Shown one piece after another: positions 42,700 to 51,530 of a stretch of 64,000 bases of DNA. The translations under genes and the position numbers were made by a program. Position 1 is the first letter of the stretch. Each line of letters starts with the position of its first letter. Origin of the DNA: Bradyrhizobium sp. AT1 (GTDB lineage Bacteria; Pseudomonadota; Alphaproteobacteria; Rhizobiales; Xanthobacteraceae); the NCBI RefSeq assembly GCF_001590795.1, contig NZ_JXDL01000001.1:3313720-3377719 (forward strand). The letters run 5' to 3'. The notes under the pieces are model-generated. The model ran no database searches. It had not been told where the DNA came from and saw only the letters and a program-made list of their open reading frames with translations.

Positions 42700-43683
42700 A
42701 TGCCGAAGATTGAATTTTCATCGGACCAGCTTCCATCACATCTGAATGACAGAGCCCGATTCCGCCTTTGGCACGACATATGGATGGAGCAGCTCGGCAA
42801 CGCGGACATGAAGCATGCCGAGGATACGCCGTTCTATACCGCGTCGAAGAATGTTCTGCTCGGCGAGTTGAGCGTCAGCCGGTTTGCCACGACGACCGGG
42901 CACTACGTGCGCACGCGCAAGCATGTGGCCAATGATCGCGACGATATTCTCGTCGGCTTTTATCGCAGCCCCCAACCGCAATTATGGACGGTGGGAAACC
43001 AGGGCGTCGAGCTGAAACAGGGAAGCGTGGTCGCCTTCAACGTCGCCCAACCGGTCTCGAGCTTCACAAACGGGCTGACGGCCTGGAATCTGGCGTCCAT
43101 ACCTCGTGCGCATATTCTGAAGCTCGTTCCGCATGCCGATAATCGTCCGGCAACGTTGCTCGACCCCGCCAATCCGGCGGTAAGACATCTCGATCGCGCC
43201 ATCGGTTTTCTCCTTGATGCCGACGAGGTCTGCGAAGACCAGGAGTTGACACGTCACGCGCAGGCCATGCTCGGGGATCTGATCGTGCTGGCGCTCGGCG
43301 CGCGCGGCGAGGTCGCGGAGATTGCTACGGAACGCGGCTTGCGCGCCGCGCGGCAGCGCGAGCTGATCGCGGTCATCGAGAAGCGTTTCGCCGAGCCGTC
43401 CCTGTCGATCACGACCATCGCGAACGCCCTCAACCTGTCGCGTCGCTATGTGAGCGACCTGCTGCTTGAAAGCGGCTCGACATTCTCCGAGCGTGTCCTT
43501 GAACTGCGCCTGCGCAAGGCAAGGGCGATGCTGTCGGACGTTCGCTACGACAGCACAAAGGTGAGTGACATCGCCTTCGCCTGCGGCTTCAATGAAGTGA
43601 CTTACTTCAATCGCCGCTTCCGCGCCCAGTTCGGCTGCTCACCGACGCAATATCGCATGGGAATGAACCAAGGCGACACATGA
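42700..43683 (+). CDS. AraC-family transcriptional regulator
   Basis: A 327-residue regulator. The N-terminal about 200 residues resemble the AraC-binding-like domain of the FeaR/NphR type (RFRLWHDIWMEQLGNAD, SRFATTTGHYVRTRKH). The C-terminal 100 residues hold the double helix-turn-helix: SLSITTIANALNLSRRYVSDLLLESGSTFSERV and KVSDIAFACGFNEVTYFNRRFRAQFGCSPTQYR. GGACGGAC lies upstream of the ATG. It is inside the cca-flanked insert and divergent from the outer membrane protein gene, its likely target. Confidence 0.92.
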   Translation: MPKIEFSSDQLPSHLNDRARFRLWHDIWMEQLGNADMKHAEDTPFYTASKNVLLGELSVSRFATTTGHYVRTRKHVANDRDDILVGFYRSPQPQLWTVGNQGVELKQGSVVAFNVAQPVSSFTNGLTAWNLASIPRAHILKLVPHADNRPATLLDPANPAVRHLDRAIGFLLDADEVCEDQELTRHAQAMLGDLIVLALGARGEVAEIATERGLRAARQRELIAVIEKRFAEPSLSITTIANALNLSRRYVSDLLLESGSTFSERVLELRLRKARAMLSDVRYDSTKVSDIAFACGFNEVTYFNRRFRAQFGCSPTQYRMGMNQGDT

Positions 43684-43690
43684 TCGGCGG

Positions 43691-43815
43691 GACGATGGTC
43701 ACGTTCTCTCGTCGCGGCTGATGCGGGCCGCAGCTTGATCGGCAATGGCAGCGAGCGCGGCCTCATCCAGGGGAAAATCCGCCGCAAGCCAAGCGTCCTC
43801 GGCGAGCGTCAACAC
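43691..43815. repeat. Direct repeat copy 2: 3' end of the intact cca gene
   Basis: This copy shares GACGATGGTCACGTTCTCTCGTCGCGGC and the following cca 3' coding sequence with 41313-41442. It also includes the first four tauE codons (GTG ACC ATC GTC) with no tauE gene after them, showing that this junction once led into tauE. Confidence 0.9.
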
Positions 43816-44955
43816 GTGCCCGAGCCCGGGTCCTTCCGCCATTCCGCGCGCGATGAAGTCGGCGGCCTTCAGCGGAAATTTCGGTGCAGTCCAGCGCTGC
43901 GGCAGCTCGGCGAGCGCGCGCCAGCGCATCGAGGCGACGTCGCCGCCGGCGCGCGCCCATCCCAGCAGCACACGATCGTGATAGCGCTCAGGCCCGAGCC
44001 GGTAGAGCAACCGCCGCGCATTGGCCTCGTCCTTGGTCGCGAAGCGCCACCAGCGGTGGCCCATCGAATCCAGCGCCTTGGTCTCGGCATTGGACAGCCG
44101 CAAGCGCGTGGCGACGCGCTTGGCATCTTCGGTCACGGCGACAGTCAGCGCCGCGAGGCGCCGCGTGCTGCTCGCGGCAAGGCCGAGTTCGCGCTCGATC
44201 GCGATCATCGTCGCCAGCGGTCCGGTGTAGACGACGCCGCCGACCAGTGCCTGCAGCAAGCCGCCGTCGGCCATGGCCAGCGCGGCCGCGGAGGCGCCCG
44301 ACGCCACCAAGAGCTTCAGCATCTCCATCCGCACCCGCTCCGCCGAGAGGCTGGCAAGGCCGGCGCGGCCGCGGATGCAGGCAAGCGTGCCGTCGCGGTC
44401 GGGATCGCCCGCGCCGAAGGCAGCATGGATGCGGAAGAAGCGCAGGATGCGCAAATAGTCCTCGGCGATGCGCTGGTCGGGATCGCCGATGAAGCGCACG
44501 CGGCGCGCTTTGGCATCCGCGATGCCGCCGACATGGTCGTAGACGACGCCCCTCGCATCGACCGACAGGCCGTTCATGGTGAAGTCGCGCCGCTCGGCGT
44601 CCTTCACCCAGTCGCGGCCAAACGCGACCTTGGCCTTGCGGCCGAAAGTCTCGGTGTCCTCGCGCAGCGTCGTGACTTCGTAGGGGTGGCTGTCGATCAC
44701 CAGCGTGACGGTGCCGTGCTCGATGCCGGTCGGCACGCTCTTGATGCCGGCGGCCCTGGCGCGCCGTATCACCTCCTCCGGCCGGGCCGTGGTCGCGATA
44801 TCGATGTCGCCGGGCAGAAGACCGAGCAGCGCGTTGCGCACCGCGCCGCCGACCACCCGCGCCTCCTCGCCGTCGGCATTGAGCAATTGCAGGACGCGCG
44901 CGGTCCCGCCCGAGATCAGCCAGGGCGCATCGGCGAGTATTGGCTCTGCGCTCAT
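43699..44955 (-). CDS. cca: CCA tRNA nucleotidyltransferase/poly(A) polymerase family protein
   Basis: A 418-residue class II nucleotidyltransferase. ARVVGGAVRNALLGLLPGDIDIATTA holds the GG motif and the two metal-binding aspartates. ERRDFTMNGLSVDA and GDPDQRIAEDYLRILRFFRIHAAFG are the nucleotide-selecting motifs. A helical tail follows. It probably adds or repairs tRNA 3'-CCA. The start at 44955 leaves an 11-nt gap to the DUF6111 gene. Its 3' end is duplicated 2.4 kb away next to tauE, so the element appears to have inserted at the end of this gene while leaving it intact. Confidence 0.93.
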   Translation of the reverse strand: MSAEPILADAPWLISGGTARVLQLLNADGEEARVVGGAVRNALLGLLPGDIDIATTARPEEVIRRARAAGIKSVPTGIEHGTVTLVIDSHPYEVTTLREDTETFGRKAKVAFGRDWVKDAERRDFTMNGLSVDARGVVYDHVGGIADAKARRVRFIGDPDQRIAEDYLRILRFFRIHAAFGAGDPDRDGTLACIRGRAGLASLSAERVRMEMLKLLVASGASAAALAMADGGLLQALVGGVVYTGPLATMIAIERELGLAASSTRRLAALTVAVTEDAKRVATRLRLSNAETKALDSMGHRWWRFATKDEANARRLLYRLGPERYHDRVLLGWARAGGDVASMRWRALAELPQRWTAPKFPLKAADFIARGMAEGPGLGHVLTLAEDAWLAADFPLDEAALAAIADQAAARISRDERT

Positions 44956-44965
44956 CGTGCTGTCC

Positions 44966-45229
44966 CTATTTTTCCACGCCCGGCACCAGCCTGCCGTTCT
45001 CGATATGGGCGGGAACGTAGGTCGAATCCGGTGCGGCGCCGGAGAAGTGCGCAAAGCCGATCAACCCCGCGATGACAAGCACGAGCGCCGCCAGAACGAG
45101 GCGCGCCACGACGGTGACCGGCCAGGACGAGCGCGCGAACAGGCCGGAGCGCGTGGCGGCCAGGAACAGCGCATAGACGGCAAAGGGAATGAGGAAGATT
45201 CCGATCTCGGTCAGAACCGGCCGGATCAT
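44966..45229 (-). CDS. DUF6111 small membrane protein
   Basis: An 87-residue protein with two membrane helices (about 6-25 IGIFLIPFAVYALFLAATR and 40-62 VVARLVLAALVLVIAGLIGFAHF), then a short periplasmic-side tail ending YVPAHIENGRLVPGVEK. This matches the DUF6111 pattern found next to cca and NUDIX genes in Bradyrhizobium and relatives. Its start overlaps the NUDIX stop by 4 nt (ATGA). The function is unknown. Confidence 0.83.
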   Translation of the reverse strand: MIRPVLTEIGIFLIPFAVYALFLAATRSGLFARSSWPVTVVARLVLAALVLVIAGLIGFAHFSGAAPDSTYVPAHIENGRLVPGVEK

Positions 45230-45897
45230 GACGAATAGATCCGCTCATACAGCACACGCAGCATCCCGGCCGTCGCACCCCAGATGTAGCGTTCCGCGAA
45301 CGGCATCGCGTAGTAGGACCGCTCCATGCCGCGGAATTCCTTGCTGTGCACCTGATGGTTCACCGGGTTCATCAGGAAGGATAGCGGCACCTCGAAGGCG
45401 TCATCAACCTCGGAATGGTTGATGGTGAGCGAAAAGCCGGGCCGCACCTTGGCGACCGTCGGCAGGATGCGGAAGCCGAAGCCGGTGCCGTAGAGATCGA
45501 GATAGCCGAGCGGCTCGACGAAGTCCCTGGACAGCCCGACCTCTTCCTCGGCCTCGCGCAGCGCCGCGTCCAGCGGCGAAGAATCCGTCGCGTCGATCTT
45601 GCCGCCGGGAAAGGCGATCTGGCCGGCATGGTCGTTGAGATGCGCCGCGCGCTGCGTCAGCAAAATGGTCGGCTCGGGATGGTCGACAACGGCGATCAGC
45701 ACCGCCGCGGGGCGCACCGGCTGCTCGCGCGCGATGATCTCCAGCATCTTGTCGGTGCCGGGATCGCCGGAGGCTGGAATGATGTTGGGATCGTAGAGAC
45801 CGGGCGGCACGTCGAAGCCGAGCTTCGCCTTCGAGCGGGCGAAGAAATCCGCCGCGCCCATGATGGCGGGATCGTTCCTGGGGATAGGCTTGTTCAA
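45226..45897 (-). CDS. NUDIX hydrolase, CoA pyrophosphatase-like
   Basis: A 223-residue protein. The NUDIX box reads GGKIDATDSSPLDAALREAEEEVGL, with the REAEEE helix intact. The preceding LLTQRAAHLNDHAGQIAFPGGK is the CoA-pyrophosphatase (NudL) signature. It would cleave CoA and its derivatives to phosphopantetheine and 3',5'-ADP. The start overlaps the DUF1285 stop by 4 nt, and the end overlaps the DUF6111 start, so three genes are translationally chained. Confidence 0.92.
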   Translation of the reverse strand: MNKPIPRNDPAIMGAADFFARSKAKLGFDVPPGLYDPNIIPASGDPGTDKMLEIIAREQPVRPAAVLIAVVDHPEPTILLTQRAAHLNDHAGQIAFPGGKIDATDSSPLDAALREAEEEVGLSRDFVEPLGYLDLYGTGFGFRILPTVAKVRPGFSLTINHSEVDDAFEVPLSFLMNPVNHQVHSKEFRGMERSYYAMPFAERYIWGATAGMLRVLYERIYSS

Positions 45898-46505
45898 AGC
45901 GCGGCCCTCACCTGCTCCGCATCGGCCATGGCGAAGAATTCGCCTGATGATTCGACGCCGAACATCGGCTGGCCATCGACCATCCGCTCCTCGCCCATGT
46001 CAACCAGATCGTAATAGAGCGCCCGCGTGACCTTGGCCCAGAGATCGGCGCGGACATGCAAATACGGCGTCAACCCGCCGTCCTTGGCCTGCTCGAAGCG
46101 CAGCCGGTGCGCGGCATCGCAAATGACCCAGTCGTCGACATTGGTGCGGAAGCTGAGCACGCGCTGGCGGCCCTCGCCATGCGTCAGCATCTCGACCGCC
46201 ATGAACGGCGCGTCGTCGACGCGGATGCCGACCTTCTCCACCGGCGTGACCAGGAAATGCTTGTCGCCCTCGCGCTTGAGGATGGTCGAGAACAGCCGGA
46301 CCAGGGCCGGGCGGCCGATTGGCGTGCCCAAGTAGAACCAAGTACCATCGGAGGCGATTCGGATGTCGAGATCGCCGCAAAACGGCGGATTCCACAGATG
46401 CACCGGCGGCAGGCCTTTTTTGGCGCCTTCGGCATTGGCAGCAGTTTTGGCAGCGGCAGTCAGTCCCTCGAGACCGCGATCGGCGCTCTGCCCTTGGTTC
46501 GCCAT
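45894..46505 (-). CDS. DUF1285 protein
   Basis: A 203-residue soluble protein. The DUF1285 domain covers about 35-200 (VHLWNPPFCGDLDIRIASDGTWFYLGTPIGR, LVTPVEKVGIRVDDAPFMAVEM, VDDWVICDAAHRLRFE). The N-terminal 30 residues are low in complexity. ATG 46505 is chosen; an upstream reading adds 23 unrelated residues. It is the first gene of the DUF1285-NUDIX-DUF6111-cca operon. The role is unknown, and the structure family is ligand-binding-like. Confidence 0.87.
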   Translation of the reverse strand: MANQGQSADRGLEGLTAAAKTAANAEGAKKGLPPVHLWNPPFCGDLDIRIASDGTWFYLGTPIGRPALVRLFSTILKREGDKHFLVTPVEKVGIRVDDAPFMAVEMLTHGEGRQRVLSFRTNVDDWVICDAAHRLRFEQAKDGGLTPYLHVRADLWAKVTRALYYDLVDMGEERMVDGQPMFGVESSGEFFAMADAEQVRAAL

Positions 46506-46779
46506 GGTTTGCCCTGACTTTGTCCTTGGCACGATTGGTGCAGGTCTACGTTGTATTTCGGTGTTCGGTTCCACCCCGGATTAGTCCGGTGTGGGAGGTC
46601 GCCACTTCGTGATGCCGTACATAACCCGAAGCCGATAAGGTGGGGATAGGTTAATTCAACGAATACATGGCCTTCCTGCAAGTCTAGCATAGGGCCCATG
46701 ATCTGGCGTGATGACCTGATTTGATGTGATCACGTGACGATGCAGGCGAGCCGCATGGCGGGCTGAAGGAGCTAAACGG

Positions 46780-47778
46780 ATGGCGGAGAGTGTCGAGAAA
46801 CTCGAGGACGGGATCGTCCGTTCGGCCGAGCAGGTGTCGGGCCAGATTCGCGCAGCGAAAGAGGCGATCGCATCCGTCATCTTCGGCCAGGATCGCGTGA
46901 TCGAGAACACGCTGGTCACGATCCTCTCCGGCGGCCACGCGCTCTTGATCGGCGTGCCCGGCCTTGCCAAGACCAAGCTGGTCGAGACGCTCGGCGTCAC
47001 GCTCGGCCTCGACGCCAAGCGCATCCAGTTCACGCCCGATTTGATGCCGTCGGACATTCTCGGCGCCGAAGTGCTGGACGAGAGCACCGCCGGCAAGCGC
47101 GCCTTCCGCTTCATTTCAGGTCCGGTGTTCGCGCAGCTCTTGATGGCCGACGAGATCAACCGCGCCTCGCCGCGCACGCAGTCTGCGCTGCTGCAGGCGA
47201 TGCAGGAGCAGCACATCACCGTCGCCGGCGCCCGCCACGATCTGCCGAAGCCTTTCCACGTGCTCGCGACGCAGAACCCGCTGGAGCAGGAAGGCACCTA
47301 TCCGCTGCCCGAAGCGCAGCTCGACCGCTTCCTGATGGAGATCGACGTCGACTATCCCGACCGCGACGCCGAACGCCGCATCCTGTTCGAGACCACCGGC
47401 GCCGAGGAGACGCTGGCGAAGGGATCGATGACTGCGGATGCGCTGATCACCGCGCAGCGGCTGATCCGGCGCCTGCCGGTCGGCGATTCCGTCGTGGAGG
47501 CGATCCTGTCGCTGGTGCGCTCGGCCCGTCCGGGTCCCGATGCCGGTGAAGCCGGCAAGTTCATCGCCTGGGGCCCGGGTCCGCGCGCCAGTCAATCCCT
47601 GATGCTGGCGGTGCGCGCGCGTGCGCTGATCGACGGGCGCCTCGCGCCCTCGGTCGACGACGTGCTCGACCTCGCCGAGCCCGTGTTGAAGCACCGCATG
47701 GCGCTGACGTTCCAGGCGCGCGCCGAAGGCCGCACGATTCCGGACGTGATCCGGCAATTGAAGACACGGATCGGTTGA
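46780..47778 (+). CDS. MoxR-family AAA ATPase
   Basis: A 332-residue AAA+ protein of the MoxR branch. Walker A is LLIGVPGLAKTKLVE and Walker B LLMADEINRASPRTQSALLQAMQE. The sensor and specific segments are HVLATQNPLEQEGTYPLPEAQLDRFLM. The C-terminal lid ends with LTFQARAEGRTIPDVIRQL. MoxR proteins act as chaperones for the activation of partner proteins. The DUF58 gene begins inside the stop codon (TGATG), the standard MoxR operon layout. Confidence 0.94.
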   Translation: MAESVEKLEDGIVRSAEQVSGQIRAAKEAIASVIFGQDRVIENTLVTILSGGHALLIGVPGLAKTKLVETLGVTLGLDAKRIQFTPDLMPSDILGAEVLDESTAGKRAFRFISGPVFAQLLMADEINRASPRTQSALLQAMQEQHITVAGARHDLPKPFHVLATQNPLEQEGTYPLPEAQLDRFLMEIDVDYPDRDAERRILFETTGAEETLAKGSMTADALITAQRLIRRLPVGDSVVEAILSLVRSARPGPDAGEAGKFIAWGPGPRASQSLMLAVRARALIDGRLAPSVDDVLDLAEPVLKHRMALTFQARAEGRTIPDVIRQLKTRIG

Positions 47779-48722
47779 TGGCGGCGGAGAACGGGCACAC
47801 GGCGAAGGAGATCATCGCGATCCGACGTGCCGATGGCGAAAGCCGCACGCTCGCAGCTTCCTTGCCGCGCCTGGTGCTCGAGGCCCGCCGTATCGCCGCC
47901 AACGTCATCCACGGCCTGCACGGCCGGCGCCGCGCCGGCTCCGGCGAGAATTTCTGGCAATACCGCCGCTTCGTCTCCGGCGAGCCGGCGCAGAACGTCG
48001 ACTGGCGGCGCTCGGCGCGCGACGACCATCTCTATGTCCGCGAGCTCGAATGGGAAGCCTCGCACACGGTGTGGATCTGGCCGGATCGCTCGCCCTCGAT
48101 GGCATTCGCCTCGAAGACCGCGCGCGAGTCCAAGCTCGAACGGACGCTGATCGTTGCCTTCGCGCTGGCCGAGCTCCTGGTCTCCGGCGGCGAGCGCGTC
48201 GGCATTCCCGGGCTGATGGCGCCGACGGCGAGCCGCAGCGTGATCGACAAGATGGCGCAGGCGATGCTGCATGACGATGCCGACCGGCTCAGCCTGCCGC
48301 CGTCCTTCGTGCCCGCAGCGCTGGCCGAGACGATCGTGCTGTCGGATTTCTGGTCGCCGATCTCCGAGATCAGGACCACGCTCGCAGGGCTCTCCGGCTC
48401 GGGCGCGCATGGTACGCTGGTGCAGATCGTCGATCCCGCCGAGGAATCGTTCCCCTATTCCGGCCGCGTCGAGTTCGTCGAGCCGGAAGGATTTGGCGTG
48501 ATCACCGCCGGGCGCGCAGAGAGCTGGGCGCAGGATTACACCGCGCGGCTGGCGCTGCACCGCGACCAGATCCGCGCCGAGACGGGCAAGCTCGACTGGC
48601 TGTTCACGACGCATGCGACCGATCGCTCCGCTGCCGAGCTGCTGCTGTTCCTGCACGCCGGCATGCAGGTGAGCAAGTCGGGCGCCCGCACCACCACGAT
48701 CAAGGCGGGGCCGGCCGCATGA
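47778..48722 (+). CDS. DUF58 protein (MoxR partner)
   Basis: A 314-residue protein. The DUF58 core is GENFWQYRRFVSGEPAQNVDWRRSARDDHLYVRELEWE (about 57-95), followed by a VWA-like region (TVWIWPDRSPSMAF), although a full MIDAS motif is not clear. No membrane helix was seen, unlike many family members. ATG 47778 overlaps the moxR stop by one base. The next gene again overlaps its stop, so translation is coupled throughout. Confidence 0.92.
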   Translation: MAAENGHTAKEIIAIRRADGESRTLAASLPRLVLEARRIAANVIHGLHGRRRAGSGENFWQYRRFVSGEPAQNVDWRRSARDDHLYVRELEWEASHTVWIWPDRSPSMAFASKTARESKLERTLIVAFALAELLVSGGERVGIPGLMAPTASRSVIDKMAQAMLHDDADRLSLPPSFVPAALAETIVLSDFWSPISEIRTTLAGLSGSGAHGTLVQIVDPAEESFPYSGRVEFVEPEGFGVITAGRAESWAQDYTARLALHRDQIRAETGKLDWLFTTHATDRSAAELLLFLHAGMQVSKSGARTTTIKAGPAA

Positions 48723-51523
48723 TGGGACTGCCGCTCGCCTTCACCGAACCGCTGCTGCTGATCGGCCTCGTCAGCCTCCCGGTGCTGTGGTGGCTGCTGC
48801 GCGTGATGCCGCCGCGGCCGCGCCGCATCGAATTTCCGCCGACGCGCCTGTTGTTCGACATCGCGCCAAGGGAAGAGACGCCGTCGCGGACGCCATGGTG
48901 GCTGACCGCATTGCGTCTGCTGGCTGCAGCTCTCGTCATCTTCGCAGCCGCCGGCCCGATCTGGAATCCGCAGACCGGCGTTGCCGGCAGCAAGGCGCCG
49001 CTGATGATCATGTTCGACGACGGCTGGAGCGCCGCCTCGCACTGGGACGTCAGGATCAGGGCCGCCGACGAGCTGATCGCCAACGCAGACAACGACCGCC
49101 GCGCCATCGCACTGGTGCCGCTGTCCGAGCCGAACCGCGACATCACGCTGATGCCGGCGGGCGCCGCCCGCGTCGCGCTGCGCCAGCTCGCGCCAAAACC
49201 CTATTCGATCGACCGTGTCGACACGCTCGCCGCGATCGACCGTTTCCTGAAAGCCACCGGCGACTGCGAGATCGCCTGGCTGTCCGACGGCGTCGACACC
49301 GGCCGCGGCGAGGAGTTCGTAGGCAGCCTCGGCAAGACGATCGGCGATCGCAGCCTGACGATTTTCGAAGGCGGCACCGCCTCGCCGCTGGCGCTCGTCG
49401 CGGCCGAAAATGCCGCCGCCAGGATGACGGTGAAGGTGCTGCGCACCGACAGCGGCATCGCCATGGGCACCGTGCGCGCGCTCGACCAGAAGGCCTCGCC
49501 GATCGGCGAAGCCCGTTATGCGTTCGGCCCGCAGGACAAGGAGACCGACGCCGCGTTCGATCTGCCCGTCGAGCTGCGCAACGACATCACGCGGCTGGAG
49601 ATCTCGGGCGAGCGCTCCGCCGGCGCGGTGCAGCTACTCGACAAGCGCTGGCGCCGCCGCGCCATCGGTCTCGTCTCGGGCGCGACCAGCGAGACCGCGC
49701 AGCCGTTGCTGGCGCCGACCTTCTATCTCACCCGCGCGCTGGCGCCTTTCGCCGACGTCCGGCTCGCCGACAAGGGCTCGCCGCAGCAGGGCATCACACA
49801 GTTTCTCGACCAGAAGCTGCCGATGATCATCCTCGCCGATGTCGGCACCGTCGCCCCTGAGCTGCGCGAGCGCCTCAATGCCTGGATCGACCAAGGCGGC
49901 GTCCTGGTGCGGTTCGCAGGGCCCCGCCTCGCGCAGGCCGAGGATGACCTCGTGCCGGTGAAGCTGCGCAAGGGCGGTCGCACGCTCGGCGGCAGCCTGA
50001 CCTGGGAGAAGCCGCAACATCTGGCCTCCTTCGCCGCCGACGGCCCGTTCGCGGGCGTCGCGGTGCCCAAGGACGTGACCGTGAACCGCCAGGTGCTGGC
50101 CGAGCCCGACGCGGTGCTCGCCACCAAGAGCTGGGCCTCGCTGGAAGACGGCACGCCGCTGGTGACCGGCGAGCATCGCGGCAAGGGCCTCGTCAGCCTG
50201 TTCCACGTCAGCGCCGACATGCGCTGGTCGGATCTGCCGATGTCGGGCACCTTCGTCGAAATGCTGCGGCGGGTCGTCGACATGTCCGGCTACACATCCA
50301 AGCCCGGCGCCGGCGTTGCCAGCGAAGCGACCACCGAAACGGTGGCGCCGCTGCACATGCTCGACGGCTTCGGCGCCTTCGGCCCGCCGCCGGCGACCGC
50401 AAAGCCGCTGCCCGCGGACTATCGCGACCGCGCCACGTCAGATCATCCGCCGGGCTTCTATGGCCCGGCAGAAGGACCGCTCGCCGTGAACACGCTTGCC
50501 AGCGCCGACCGCATCGCGGCCCTCAACACCGCGAACTTGCGCGCGCGGCACGCCACCTACACCAATGCCGAGCCGCGGGACCTGCGCGGCTGGTTGCTGT
50601 CGACGGCGCTCGCGCTGTTCCTGATCGACGCCATCATCGTCGCGGTGCTCGGCGGCGGAATCGCCGCGCTGCTGCGCCGCCGCGCCGCGCCCGCGATGAT
50701 CGTCCTTGGCCTGCTGCTCACCTCGCTCTCCCCGGCGCCGTCACGCGCCGACAGCGCCGCTGACGATTTCGCGATGAAGGCGACGTCGCAGACCCGCCTC
50801 GCCTATGTCGTCACGGGTAATGCCGACGTCGATTCCATCGTCAAGGCCGGCCTGAACGGGCTGACGCTGTTCCTGGCGCAGCGCACCGCGCTCGAGGCCG
50901 GCGATCCCGTCGGGATCGATCCCGCGCGCGACGAGCTCGCCTTCTTCCCGCTGATCTATTGGCCGATCGTGCCGGGCGCACCCAAGCCGCCGCAGGACGC
51001 CATCAACAAGATCGACGCCTACATGAAGCAGGGCGGCACCGTGCTGTTCGACACCCGCGATGCGATCGAGGCGCCGCCTGGCGCCAACGGCGCGGCACAG
51101 ACCCCGGGCATGCAGACGCTGCGCGAGATTCTGTCCCAGCTCGACGTGCCGGAGCTCGAGCCGGTGCCGCGCGAGCACGTGTTGACCAAAACCTTCTATC
51201 TGCTGCGCGACTTCCCCGGCCGCTTCGTCACCGGCCAGACCTGGGTCGAGACCCTGCCGCGCGACGAGGACGACGACAGCGCGCAGCGGCCGGCCCGCGG
51301 CGGCGACGGCGTCTCGCCGATCATCATCACCTCGAACGATCTTGCCGGCGCCTGGGCGGTGCGGCCCGACGGCCAGGCCATGCTGCCGGTGACCGGCGGC
51401 GACACCCGCCAGCGCGAATTCGCCTATCGCGCCGGCGCCAACATCGTGATGTACACGCTCACCGGCAACTACAAGGCCGACCAGGTGCACGCACCGGCTT
51501 TGATCGAACGGCTGGGGCAATAG
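48719..51523 (+). CDS. BatA-like N-terminal domain and DUF4159 membrane protein
   Basis: A 934-residue membrane protein. The BatA/aerotolerance N-terminus has a helix (FTEPLLLIGLVSLPVLWWLLRV) and a second one (LRLLAAALVIFAAAGPIW). A large exported or cytosolic middle domain follows, then two helices (about 622-645 and 660-678). DUF4159 fills the C-terminal about 220 residues (TRLAYVVTGNADVDSIVKAGLNGLTLFL, AFFPLIYWPI, GGTVLFDTRDA, NIVMYTLTGNYKADQVH), resembling a GATase-like fold. It starts inside the DUF58 stop. It is a MoxR-operon component of unknown biochemical function. Confidence 0.88.
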   Translation: MMGLPLAFTEPLLLIGLVSLPVLWWLLRVMPPRPRRIEFPPTRLLFDIAPREETPSRTPWWLTALRLLAAALVIFAAAGPIWNPQTGVAGSKAPLMIMFDDGWSAASHWDVRIRAADELIANADNDRRAIALVPLSEPNRDITLMPAGAARVALRQLAPKPYSIDRVDTLAAIDRFLKATGDCEIAWLSDGVDTGRGEEFVGSLGKTIGDRSLTIFEGGTASPLALVAAENAAARMTVKVLRTDSGIAMGTVRALDQKASPIGEARYAFGPQDKETDAAFDLPVELRNDITRLEISGERSAGAVQLLDKRWRRRAIGLVSGATSETAQPLLAPTFYLTRALAPFADVRLADKGSPQQGITQFLDQKLPMIILADVGTVAPELRERLNAWIDQGGVLVRFAGPRLAQAEDDLVPVKLRKGGRTLGGSLTWEKPQHLASFAADGPFAGVAVPKDVTVNRQVLAEPDAVLATKSWASLEDGTPLVTGEHRGKGLVSLFHVSADMRWSDLPMSGTFVEMLRRVVDMSGYTSKPGAGVASEATTETVAPLHMLDGFGAFGPPPATAKPLPADYRDRATSDHPPGFYGPAEGPLAVNTLASADRIAALNTANLRARHATYTNAEPRDLRGWLLSTALALFLIDAIIVAVLGGGIAALLRRRAAPAMIVLGLLLTSLSPAPSRADSAADDFAMKATSQTRLAYVVTGNADVDSIVKAGLNGLTLFLAQRTALEAGDPVGIDPARDELAFFPLIYWPIVPGAPKPPQDAINKIDAYMKQGGTVLFDTRDAIEAPPGANGAAQTPGMQTLREILSQLDVPELEPVPREHVLTKTFYLLRDFPGRFVTGQTWVETLPRDEDDDSAQRPARGGDGVSPIIITSNDLAGAWAVRPDGQAMLPVTGGDTRQREFAYRAGANIVMYTLTGNYKADQVHAPALIERLGQ

Positions 51524-51530
51524 GACCGTC

